NCBI RefSeq assembly: GCF_034190915.1
Contig: NW_026947486.1
Coordinates: forward strand, 21,354,001 to 21,418,000
Source of the DNA: Cavia porcellus
Taxonomy: Eukaryota > Chordata > Mammalia > Rodentia > Caviidae
Direction: 5' to 3'
DNA: 64,000 nt
This document shows, in pieces, positions 48,568 to 60,200 of this stretch (position 1 is its first letter; each line of letters starts with the position of its first letter). A program made the translations under genes and the position numbers. The notes under the pieces are model-generated. The model searched no databases and had not been told where the DNA came from. It saw nothing but the letters and a program-made list of their open reading frames with translations.

Positions 48568-51009
48568 GTGCTAGATTGCCTTCCCAGAGTCCTAAGTTCA
48601 AACATGGCTTTAATCTCAGGAGACACTGTTGTCCTCCCCCTGCCAGGGCTGCAGTCTGCGAACCTGCCTCCCCTTACAGGGAGGAGAGTAGCTGGCTTGG
48701 CTTTCCAGTATCTGAAGTTCCAACATCGAGTGGATCTCAGGAGACATTGCTCGTTCTCCCCCTGGAAGGACTGAGGTGGGCTAAACTACCTGTTCTTACC
48801 AGGGATGTGAGGTGCTGGCTTGGCTTCCCAGAGACCTAACTTCCAGCATGGCCTGTATCTCAGGAGACAGTGCTAGATCTCTCTCTGAAAGGGCTGTAGT
48901 GGGCCACACTACCTCCACTTACCAGGAATGGGAGGTGCTGGCTTGTTTTCCCAGAGTCCTAATCTCCAACATGACATGGATCTCAGGAGACACTGCTAGT
49001 TTTGCACCTGGAAGGGATTCAGTGGCTACACTACTGCCCTTAAGATGGAGGGTAGGTGCTGGTTTTTCTTGCCAGAGCCCTAATTTCGCACATGTCGTGG
49101 AACTCAGGAGACAGTGCTGTTCTCCCCCTGGAAGGGCTGCAGTCTGCCAACCTGCCTCCGCTTACAGGGAGGAGAGATGCTTGCTTGGCTTCCCAGAATC
49201 TGAAGTTCAAACATGGAGTGGATCTCAGGAGACATTGCTAGTTCTCCCCCTGCAAGGACCTCAGTGGGTTAAATTACCGGCGCTTACCAGGGAGGAGACC
49301 TGCTGACTTGGCTTCCCAGAGTCCTAAGTTCTAACATGGCGGGGATCTCAGGAGACACTCCTGTTCTCCCCTGGAAGGGCTGCAGTCTGCCACCCAGCCT
49401 CTGCTTACAGGGAGGGGAAATGCTGGCTTTGTTTCCCAGAGTACGAAGTACCAGCATGGCATGGATCTCAGGAGACACTGCTAGATCTCTCCCTGGAAGG
49501 GGTGCAGGTGGCCACACTACAGCTGCTTACTAGGGAGGGGTGGTGCTGGCTCGGTTTCCCTGAGGCCTAAGCTCCAACATGGCATGGATCACAGGAGAAA
49601 CTGCTAGTTCTCCCCCTGGAAGGGATACAGTGGTCTGAAGTACTGCCGCTTACCATGGACGGGAGGTGCTAGATTGCCTTCCCAGAGTCCTAAGTTCAAA
49701 CATGGCTTTAATCTCAGGAGACACTGTTGTCTTCCCCCTGCCAGGGCTGCAGTCTGCCAACCTGCCTCCACTTACGGGGAGGAGAGCTGCTGGCTTGGCT
49801 TCCCAGAATCTGAAGTTCCAACATGGGGTGGATCTCAGGAGACATTGCTTGTTGTCCCCCTGGAAGGACTGCAGTGGGCTACATTACCTCCACTTGCTAG
49901 GTAGGGGAGGTGCTGGCTTGGTTTCCCTGAGGCCTAAGCTCCAACATGGCATGGATCTCAGGAGACACTGCTAGATCTCTCTCTGGAAGGGCTGCTTGGG
50001 CCACACTATGGCTGCTTACCAGGGAGGGGAGCTGCTGGCTTGGTTTCCCTGAGGCCTAAGCTCCAACATGGCATGGATCCCAGGAGACACTGTTGTCCTT
50101 CCCCCGGAAGTGCTGTGTTCTGCCAACCTGCCTCTGCTTACAAGGAGAAAAGATTTTGTCTTGGCTTCCCAGAGTCCTAAATTCCAGCATGGCGTGTATC
50201 TCAGGAGACAGTGCAAGATCTCTCCCTGAAAGGGCTGTTGTGGGCCACACTACCTCCACTTACTAGGGAGGGGAGGTGCTGGCTTGGTTTCCCTGAGGCC
50301 TATGCTCCAACATGGCATGGATCTCAGGAGACACTGCTAGATCTCTCTCTGGAAGGGCTGCAGTGGTCCACACTACTGCCGCTTAACATTGAGGGGAGGT
50401 GCTGCCATGGCTTCCCAGAGTCCTAAGTTCCAACATGGCGTGGATCTCAGGAGACACTGTTGTGCTCCCCCTGGAAGTGCTGAATTCTGCCAACCTGCCT
50501 CTGCTTACAGGGTGAAGAGATTTTGTCTTGGCTTCCCAGCGTCCTAACTTCCAGCATGGCGTTTATCTCAGGAGACAGTGCAAGATCTCTCCCTGAAAGG
50601 GCTGTAGTGGGCCACACTACCTCCACTTACTAGGGAGGGGAGGTGCTGGCTTGGCTTCCCTGAGGCCTAAGCTCCAACATGGCACGGATCACAGGAGACA
50701 CTGCTAGTTCTCCCCCTGGAAGGGATACAGTGGTCTGAACTACTGCTGCTTACCATGGAGGGGAGGTGCTAGCTTGGCTTTCCAGAGTCCTAAGTTCAAA
50801 CATGGCTTTAATCTCAGGAGATAGTGTTGTCCTCCCCCTGCCAGGGCTGCAATCTGCCAACCTGCCTCCGCTTACAGGGAGGAGAGATGCTGGCTTGGCT
50901 TCCCAGAATCTGAAGTTCCAACATGGAGTGGATCTCAGGAGACATTGCTAGTTGTCTCCCTGGAAGGACTGCAGTGGGCTAAACTACCTGCGCTTACCAG
51001 GGAGGGGAG

Positions 51010-51132
51010 GTGCTGCCTTGGCTTACCAGAGTCCTAAGTTCCAACATGGCATGGATTGCAGGAGACACTGCTAGTTCTCCCCCTGGAAGGGATACAGTGG
51101 GCTGAACTACTGCCACTTATCATGGAGGGGAG
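51010..51132 (+). repeat. Fused monomer 30 (30a head + 30b tail)
   Basis: Two states of this position exist. In four places there are two monomers: 30a (TGCCTTGGCTTACC, GGTGTGGATCTCTGG) and 30b (GGTTTCCCAGAGACTTAAG, ATGGATCGCAGG), at 6233, 10975, about 25421 and 32854. Elsewhere, as here, one monomer has the 30a head and the 30b tail (ATGGATTGCAGG or ATCGCAGG). The fused form is in the 18-mer copies (4178, about 16682, 18860 and 21038) and in unit F and all right-half units. Confidence 0.82.
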
Positions 51133-51743
51133 GTGCTATCTTGGCTTCCCAGAGTCCTAAGTTCCAACATGGCGTGGATCTCAGAAGACACTTGTTGTCC
51201 TCCCCCTGGAAGTGCTGAATTCTGCCAACTTGCCTCTGCTTACAGGGAGAAGAGATTTTGTCTTGGCTTCCCAGAGTCCTAACTTCCAGCATGGCGTGTA
51301 TCTCAGGATACACTGCTAGATCTCTCCCCCTAATGGGCTGTAGTTGGCCACACTCCCTCCACTTACCAGGGATGGGAGGTGCTGGCTTGGCTTCCCAGTG
51401 TCCTAATCTCCAACATGACATGGATCTCAGGAGACACTGCTAGTTTTGCACCTTGAAGGGATGCAGTGGGCTAAACTACTGCCCTTAAAAGGGAGGGGAT
51501 GTGCTGACTTGGCTTCCCAGAGTCCTAAGTTCCAACATTGTGGGGATCTTAGGAGACACTCCTGTTCTCCCCTGGAAGAGCTGCAGTCTTCCACCCGTCC
51601 TCTGGTTACAGGGAGGGGAGATGCTGGCTTTGTTTCCCAGTGTACTAAGCAACAACATGGCATGGATCTCAGGAGACACTGGTAGATCTCTCCCTGGAAA
51701 GGCTGCAGTTGGCCACACTACGGCTGCTTACCAGGGAGGGGAG

Positions 51744-51854
51744 GTGCTGGCTTTGTTTCCCAGAGGCCTAAGCTCCAACATGTTATGGATCACAGGAGAG
51801 ACTTCTAGTTCTGCCCCTGGAAGGGATACTACTGCCGCTTACAATGGACGGGAG
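51744..51854 (+). repeat. Short monomer class 36 (111 bp)
   Basis: This representative copy is 111 bp from anchor to anchor, where other classes are 120-124 bp. The tail reads GGGATACTACTGCC, where related monomers read GGGATACAGTGGTCTGAAC followed by TACTGCC, so about 12 bp are missing. The same deletion is in every class-36 monomer seen (for example 169, 1012, 7089, 11831 and 40890), so it predates HOR amplification. Confidence 0.85.
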
Positions 51855-52344
51855 GTGCTAGCTTGGCTTCTCAGAGTCCTAAGTTCAAACGTGGCTTTAA
51901 TCTCAGGAGACAGTGTTGTCCTCCACCTGGCAGTGCTGCAGTCTGCCAACCTGCCTCTGCTTACAGGGAGGAGAGATACTGAGTTGGCTTCCCAGAATCT
52001 GAAGTTCCAACATGTAATGGATCTCAGGAAACATTGATAGTTGTCCCCCTGGAAGGACTGCAGTGGGCTAAACTACCTGCGCTCACCAGGGAGGGGAGGT
52101 GCTGCCTTGGATTCCCAGAGTCCTAAGTTCCAACATGGCGTGTATCTCAGGAGACAGTGCTAGATCTCTCCCTGAAAAGGCTGTAGTTGACCACACTACG
52201 ACTGCTTACCAGGGAGAGGAGTTGCTGCCTTGGCTTCCCAGAGGCCTAAGCTCCAACATGGCGTGGATCACAGGAGACACTGCTAGTTCTCCCCGTGGAA
52301 GGGATACAGCGGTCTAAACTACTGCTGCTTACCATGGAGGGGAG

Positions 52345-55300
52345 GTGCTAGCTTGGCTTCCCAGTGTCCTAAGTTCAAACATGGCTTTAATCTCAGGAGA
52401 CACTGTTGTCCTCCCCCTGCCAGGGCTGCAGTCTGCGAACCTGCCTCCCCTTACAGGGAGGAGAGTAGCTGGCTTGACTTTCCAGTATCTGATGTTCCAA
52501 CATGGAGTGGATCTCAGGAGACATTGCTGGTTCTCCCCCTGGAAGGACTGAGGTGGGCTAAACTACCTGTTCTTACCAGGGATGTGAGGTGCTGGCTTGG
52601 CTTCCCAGAGACCTAACTTCCAGCATGGCGTGTATCTCAGGAGACAGTGCTAGATCTCTCTCTGAAAGGGCTGTAGTGGGCCACACTACCTCCACTTACC
52701 AGGAATGGGAGGTGCTGGCTTGGCTTCCCAGAATCCTAATCTCCAACATGACATGGATCTCAGGAGACACTGCTAGTTTTGCACCTGGAAGGGATTCAGT
52801 GGCTACACTACTGCCCTTAAAATGGAGGGTAGGTGCTGGTTTTTCTTGCCAGAGCCCTAATTTCGCACATGTCGTGGAACTCAGGAGACAGTGCTGTTCT
52901 CCCCCTGGAAGGGCTGCAGTCTGCCAACCTGCCTCCGCTTACAGGGAGGAGAGATGCTTGCTTGGCTTCCCAGAATCTGAAGTTCCAACATCGAGTGGAT
53001 CTCAGGAGACATTGCTAGTTCTTCCCCTGGAAGGACCTTAGTGGGTTAAATTACCGGCGCTTACCAGGGAGGGGACGTGCTGACTTGGCTTCCCAGAGTC
53101 CTAAGTTCTAACATGGCAGGGATCTCAGGAGACACTCCTGTTCTCCCCTGGAAGGGCTGCAGTCTGCCACCCGGCCTCTGCTTACAGGGAGGGGAAATGC
53201 TGGCTTTGTTTCCCAGAGTATGAAGTACCAGCATGGCATGGATCTCAGGAGACACTGCTAGATCTCTCCCTGGAAGGGGTGCAGGTGGCCACACTACAGC
53301 TGCTTACCAGGGAGGGGTGGTGCTGGCTCGGTTTCCCTGAGGCCTAAGCTCCAACATGGCATGGATCACAGGAGAAACTGCTAGTTCTCCCCCTGGAAGG
53401 GATACAGTGGTCTGAAGTACTGCCGCTTACCATGGACGGGAGGTGCTAGATTGCCTTCCCAGAGTCCTAAGTTCAAACATGGCTTTAATCTCAGGAGACA
53501 CTGTTGTCCTCCCCCTGCCAGGGCTGCAGTCTGCGAACCTGCCTCCCCTTACAGGGAGGAGAGTAGCTGGCTTGGCTTTCCAGTATCTGAAGTTCCAACA
53601 TCGAGTGGATCTCAGGAGACATTGCTTGTTGTCCCCCTGGAAGGACTGAGGTGGGCTAAACTACCTGTTCTTACCAGGGATGTGAGGTGCTGGCTTGGCT
53701 TCCCAGAGACCTAACTTCCAGCATGGCGTGTATCTCAGGAGACAGTGCTAGATCTCTCTCTGAAAGGGCTGTAGTGGGCCACACTACCTCCACTTACCAG
53801 GAATGGGAGGTGCTGGCTTGGCTTCCCAGAGTCCTAATCTCCAACATGACATGGATCTCAGGAGACACTGCTAGTTTTGCACCTGGAAGGGATTCAGTGG
53901 CTACACTACTGCCCTTAAGATGGAGGGTAGGTGCTGGTTTTTCTTGCCAGAGCCCTAATTTCGCACATGTCGTGGAACTCAGGAGACAGTGCTGTTCTCC
54001 CCCTGGAAGGGCTGCAGTCTGCCAACCTGCCTCCGCTTACAGGGAGGAGAGATGCTTGCTTGGCTTCCCAGAATCTGAAGTTCCAACATCGAGTGGATCT
54101 CAGGAGACATTGCTAGTTCTCCCCCTGGAAGGACCTCAGTGGGTTAAATTACAGGCGCTTACCAGGGAGGAGACCTGCTGACTTGGCTTCCCAGAGTCCT
54201 AAGTTCTAACATGGCGGGGATCTCAGGAGACACTCCTGTTCTCCCCTGGAAGGGCTGCAGTCTGCCACCCGGCCTCTGCTTACAGGGAGGGGAAATGCTG
54301 GCTTTGTTTCCCAGAGTACGAAGTACCAGCATGGCATGGATCTCAGGAGACACTGCTAGATCTCTCCCTGGAAGGGGTGCAGGTGGCCACACTACAGCTG
54401 CTTACTAGGGAGGGGTGGTGCTGGCTCGGTTTCCCTGAGGCCTAAGCTCCAACATGGCATGGATCACAGGAGAAACTGCTAGTTCTCCCCCTGGAAGGGA
54501 TACAGTGGTCTGAAGTACTGCCGCTTACCATGGACGGGAGGTGCTAGATTGCCTTCCCAGAGTCCTAAGTTCAAACATGGCTTTAATCTCAGGAGACACT
54601 GTTGTCTTCCCCCTGCCAGGGCTGCAGTCTGCCAACCTGCCTCCACTTACGGGGAGGAGAGCTGCTGGCTTGGCTTCCCAGAATCTGAAGTTCCAACATG
54701 GGGTGGATCTCAGGAGACATTGCTTGTTGTCCCCCTGGAAGGACTGCAGTGGGCTACATTACCTCCACTTGCTAGGTAGGGGAGGTGCTGGCTTGGTTTC
54801 CCTGAGGCCTAAGCTCCAACATGGCATGGATCTCAGGAGACACTGCTAGATCTCTCTCTGGAAGGGCTGCTTGGGCCACACTATGGCTGCTTACCAGGGA
54901 GGGGAGCTGCTGGCTTGGTTTCCCTGAGGCCTAAGCTCCAACATGGCATGGATCCCAGGAGACACTGTTGTCCTTCCCCCGGAAGTGCTGTGTTCTGCCA
55001 ACCTGCCTCTGCTTACAAGGAGAAAAGATTTTGTCTTGGCTTCCCAGAGTCCTAAATTCCAGCATGGCGTGTATCTCAGGAGACAGTGCAAGATCTCTCC
55101 CTGAAAGGGCTGTTGTGGGCCACACTACCTCCACTTACTAGGGAGGGGAGGTGCTGGCTTGGTTTCCCTGAGGCCTATGCTCCAACATGGCATGGATCTC
55201 AGGAGACACTGCTAGATCTCTCTCTGGAAGGGCTGCAGTGGTCCACACTACTGCCGCTTAACATTGAGGGGAGGTGCTGCCATGGCTTCCCAGAGTCCTA

Positions 55301-57219
55301 AGTTCCAACATGGCGTGGATCTCAGGAGACACTGTTGTGCTCCCCCTGGAAGTGCTGAATTCTGCCAACCTGCCTCTGCTTACAGGGTGAAGAGATTTTG
55401 TCTTGGCTTCCCAGCCTCCTAACTTCCAGCATGGCGTTTATCTCAGGAGACAGTGCAAGATCTCTCCCTGAAAGGGCTGTAGTGGGCCACACTACCTCCA
55501 CTTACTAGGGAGGGGAGGTGCTGGCTTGGCTTCCCTGAGGCCTAAGCTCCAACATGGCACGGATCACAGGAGACACTGCTAGTTCTCCCCCTGGAAGGGA
55601 TACAGTGGTCTGAACTACTGCTGCTTACCATGGAGGGGAGGTGCTAGCTTGGCTTTCCAGAGTCCTAAGTTCAAACATGGCTTTAATCTCAGGAGATAGT
55701 GTTGTCCTCCCCCTGCCAGGGCTGCAATCTGCCAACCTGCCTCCGCTTACAGGGAGGAGAGATGCTGGCTTGGCTTCCCAGAATCTGAAGTTCCAACATG
55801 GAGTGGATCTCAGGAGACATTGCTAGTTGTCTCCCTGGAAGGACTGCAGTGGGCTAAACTACCTGCGCTTACCAGGGAGGGGAGGTGCTGCCTTGGCTTA
55901 CCAGAGTCCTAAGTTCCAACATGGCATGGATTGCAGGAGACACTGCTAGTTCTCCCCCTGGAAGGGATACAGTGGGCTGAACTACTGCCACTTATCATGG
56001 AGGGGAGGTGCTATCTTGGCTTCCCAGAGTCCTAAGTTCCAACATGGCGTGGATCTCAGAAGACACTTGTTGTCCTCCCCCTGGAAGTGCTGAATTCTGC
56101 CAACTTGCCACTGCTTACAGGGAGAAGAGATTTTGTCTTGGCTTCCCAGAGTCCTAACTTCCAGCATGGCGTGTATCTCAGGATACACTGCTAGATCTCT
56201 CCCCCTAATGGGCTGTAGTTGGCCACACTCCCTCCACTTACCAGGGATGGGAGGTGCTGGCTTGGCTTCCCAGTGTCCTAATCTCCAACATGACATGGAT
56301 CTCAGGAGACACTGCTAGTTTTGCACCTTGAAGGGATGCAGTGGGCTAAACTACTGCCCTTAAAAGGGAGGGGATGTGCTGACTTGGCTTCCCAGAGTCC
56401 TAAGTTCCAACATTGTGGGGATCTTAGGAGACACTCCTGTTCTCCCCTGGAAGAGCTGCAGTCTTCCACCCGTCCTCTGGTTACAGGGAGGGGAGATGCT
56501 GGCTTTGTTTCCCAGTGTACTAAGCAACAACATGGCATGGATCTCAGGAGACACTGGTAGATCTCTCCCTGGAAAGGCTGCAGTTGGCCACACTACGGCT
56601 GCTTACCAGGGAGGGGAGGTGCTGGCTTTGTTTCCCAGAGGCCTAAGCTCCAACATGTTATGGATCACAGGAGAGACTTCTAGTTCTGCCCCTGGAAGGG
56701 ATACTACTGCCGCTTACAATGGACGGGAGGTGCTAGCTTGGCTTCTCAGAGTCCTAAGTTCAAACGTGGCTTTAATCTCAGGAGACAGTGTTGTCCTCCA
56801 CCTGGCAGTGCTGCAGTCTGCCAACCTGCCTCTGCTTACAGGGAGGAGAGATACTGAGTTGGCTTCCCAGAATCTGAAGTTCCAACATGTAATGGATCTC
56901 AGGAAACATTGATAGTTGTCCCCCTGGAAGGACTGCAGTGGGCTAAACTACCTGCGCTCACCAGGGAGGGGAGGTGCTGCCTTGGATTCCCAGAGTCCTA
57001 AGTTCCAACATGGCGTGTATCTCAGGAGACAGTGCTAGATCTCTCCCTGAAAAGGCTGTAGTTGACCACACTACGACTGCTTACCAGGGAGAGGAGGTGC
57101 TGCCTTGGCTTCCCAGAGGCCTAAGCTCCAACATGGCGTGGATCACAGGAGACACTGCTAGTTCTCCCCGTGGAAGGGATACAGCGGTCTAAACTACTGC
57201 TGCTTACCATGGAGGGGAG
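52345..57219 (+). repeat. HOR unit J, 40-mer (4875 bp)
   Basis: The composition is the same as unit I, with which it is nearly identical. Distinguishing changes include GCTTGTTGTCCCC in monomer 11 (about 53622), where the other B copies have GCTCGTTCTCCCC, TACAGGCGC near 54150 where the others have TACCGGCGC, and CAGCCTCCT near 55412 where the sister units have CAGCGTCCT. The GCTTGTTGTCCCC stretch is the monomer-20 sequence inside a monomer-11 background, which suggests a short conversion tract. Confidence 0.93.
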
Positions 57220-60200
57220 GTGCTAGCTTGGCTTCCCAGTGTCCTAAGTTCAAACATGGCTTTAATCTCAGGAGACACTGTTGTCCTCCCCCTGCCAGGG
57301 CTGCAGTCTGCGAACCTGCCTCCCCTTACAGGGAGGAGAGTAGCTGGCTTGACTTTCCAGTATCTGAAGTTCCAACATGGAGTGGATCTCAGGAGACATT
57401 GCTCGTTCTCCCCCTGGAAGGACTGAGGTGGGCTAAACTACCTGTTCTTACCAGGGATGTGAGGTGCTGGCTTGGCTTCCCAGAGACCTAACTTCCAGCA
57501 TGGCGTGTATCTCAGGAGACAGTGCTAGATCTCTCTCTGAAAGGGCTGTAGTGGGCCACACTACCTCCACTTACCAGGAATGGGAGGTGCTGGCTTGGCT
57601 TCCCAGAATCCTAATCTCCAACATGACATGGATCTCAGGAGACACTGCTAGTTTTGCACCTGGAAGGGATTCAGTGGCTACACTACTGCCCTTAAAATGG
57701 AGGGTAGGTGCTGGTTTTTCTTGCCAGAGCCCTAATTTCGCACATGTCGTGGAACTCAGGAGACAGTGCTGTTCTCCCCCTGGAAGGGCTGCAGTCTGCC
57801 AACCTGCCTCCGCTTACAGGGAGGAGAGATGCTTGCTTGGCTTCCCAGAATCTGAAGTTCCAACATCGAGTGGATCTCAGGAGACATTGCTAGTTCTTCC
57901 CCTGGAAGGACCTTAGTGGGTTAAATTACCGGCGCTTACCAGGGAGGGGACGTGCTGACTTGGCTTCCCAGAGTCCTAAGTTCTAACATGGCAGGGATCT
58001 CAGGAGACACTCCTGTTCTCCCCTGGAAGGGCTGCAGTCTGCCACCTGGCCTCTGCTTACAGGGAGGGGAAATGCTGGCTTTGTTTTCCAGAGTATGAAG
58101 TACCAGCATGGCATGGATCTCAGGAGACACTGCTAGATCTCTCCCTGGAAGGGGTGCAGGTGGCCACACTACAGCTGCTTACCAGGGAGGGGTGGTGCTG
58201 GCTCGGTTTCCCTGAGGCCTAAGCTCCAACATGGCATGGATCACAGGAGAAACTGCTAGTTCTCCCCCTGGAAGGGATACAGTGGTCTGAAGTACTGCCG
58301 CTTACCATGGACGGGAGGTGCTAGATTGCCTTCCCAGAGTCCTAAGTTCAAACATGGCTTTAATCTCAGGAGACACTGTTGTCCTCCCCCTGCCAGGGCT
58401 GCAGTCTGCGAACCTGCCTCCCCTTACAGGGAGGAGAGTAGCTGGCTTGGCTTTCCAGTATCTGAAGTTCCAACATCGAGTGGATCTCAGGAGACATTGC
58501 TCGTTCTCCCCCTGGAAGGACTGAGGTGGGCTAAACTACCTGTTCTTACCAGGGATGTGAGGTGCTGGCTTGGCTTCCCAGAGACCTAACTTCCAGCATG
58601 GCGTGTATCTCAGGAGACAGTGCTAGATCTCTCTCTGAAAGGGCTGTAGTGGGCCACACTACCTCCACTTACCAGGAATGGGAGGTGCTGGCTTGGCTTC
58701 CCAGAGTCCTAATCTCCAACATGACATGGATCTCAGGAGACACTGCTAGTTTTGCACCTGGAAGGGATTCAGTGGCTACACTACTGCCCTTAAGATGGAG
58801 GGTAGGTGCTGGTTTTTCTTGCCAGAGCCCTAATTTCGCACATGTCGTGGAACTCAGGAGACAGTGCTGTTCTCCCCCTGGAAGGGCTGCAGTCTGCCAA
58901 CCTGCCTCCGCTTACAGGGAGGAGAGATGCTTGCTTGGCTTCCCAGAATCTGAAGTTCCAACATCGAGTGGATCTCAGGAGACATTGCTAGTTCTCCCCC
59001 TGGAAGGACCTCAGTGGGTTAAATTACCGGCGCTTACCAGGGAGGGGACGTGCTGACTTGGCTTCCCAGAGTCCTAAGTTCTAACATGGCGGGGATCTCA
59101 GGAGACACTCCTGTTCTCCCCTGGAAGGGCTGCAGTCTGCCACCCGGCCTCTGCTTACAGGGAGGGGAAATGCTGGCTTTGTTTCCCAGAGTACGAAGTA
59201 CCAGCATGGCATGGATCTCAGGAGACACTGCTAGATCTCTCCCTGGAAGGGGTGCAGGTGGCCACACTACAGCTGCTTACCAGGGAGGGGTGGTGCTGGC
59301 TCGGTTTCCCTGAGGCCTAAGCTCCAACATGGCATGGATCACAGGAGAAACTGCTAGTTCTCCCCCTGGAAGGGATACAGTGGTCTGAAGTACTGCCGCT
59401 TACCATGGACGGGAGGTGCTAGATTGCCTTCCCAGAGTCCTAAGTTCAAACATGGCTTTAATCTCAGGAGACACTGTTGTCCTCCCCCTGCCAGGGCTGC
59501 AGTCTGCGAACCTGCCTCCCCTTACAGGGAGGAGAGTAGCTGGCTTGGCTTTCCAGTATCTGAAGTTCCAACATCGAGTGGATCTCAGGAGACATTGCTC
59601 GTTCTCCCCCTGGAAGGACTGAGGTGGGCTAAACTACCTGTTCTTACCAGGGATGTGAGGTGCTGGCTTGGCTTCCCAGAGACCTAACTTCCAGCATGGC
59701 CTGTATCTCAGGAGACAGTGCTAGATCTCTCTCTGAAAGGGCTGTAGTGGGCCACACTACCTCCACTTACCAGGAATGGGAGGTGCTGGCTTGGCTTCCC
59801 AGAGTCCTAATCTCCAACATGACATGGATCTCAGGAGACACTGCTAGTTTTGCACCTGGAAGGGATTCAGTGGCTACACTACTGCCCTTAAGATGGAGGG
59901 TAGGTGCTGGTTTTTCTTGCCAGAGCCCTAATTTCGCACATGTCGTGGAACTCAGGAGACAGTGCTGTTCTCCCCCTGGAAGGGCTGCAGTCTGCCAACC
60001 TGCCTCCGCTTACAGGGAGGAGAGATGCTTGCTTGGCTTCCCAGAATCTGAAGTTCCAACATCGAGTGGATCTCAGGAGACATTGCTAGTTCTCCCCCTG
60101 GAAGGACCTCAGTGGGTTAAATTACCGGCGCTTACCAGGGAGGGGACGTGCTGACTTGGCTTCCCAGAGTCCTAAGTTCTAACATGGCGGGGATCTCAGG

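Larger units (their letters stand above)
47470..52344 (+). repeat. HOR unit I, 40-mer, used as reference
   Basis: Anchors of monomers 1 to 40 are: 47470, 47591, 47714, 47837, 47958, 48079, 48202, 48322, 48445, 48568, 48689, 48812, 48935, 49056, 49177, 49300, 49420, 49543, 49666, 49787, 49910, 50032, 50153, 50276, 50399, 50520, 50643, 50766, 50887, 51010, 51133, 51255, 51379, 51501, 51621, 51744, 51855, 51976, 52099 and 52222. Spacing is 120-124 bp except 36-to-37, which is 111 bp. Monomers 1-9 and 10-18 are two versions of the 9-mer. Anchors were read from the GTGCT-equivalent pentamer, with an error of about one base where that pentamer is mutated. Confidence 0.94.

Noticed and set aside
50887..51009. 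Three ~41-bp sub-repeats within the 122-bp monomer
   Set aside because: 122-123 is close to 3 x 41, but comparing thirds of the monomer showed only scattered short matches such as GGTGCTGG and GGGCTGCAG, and no consistent alignment.
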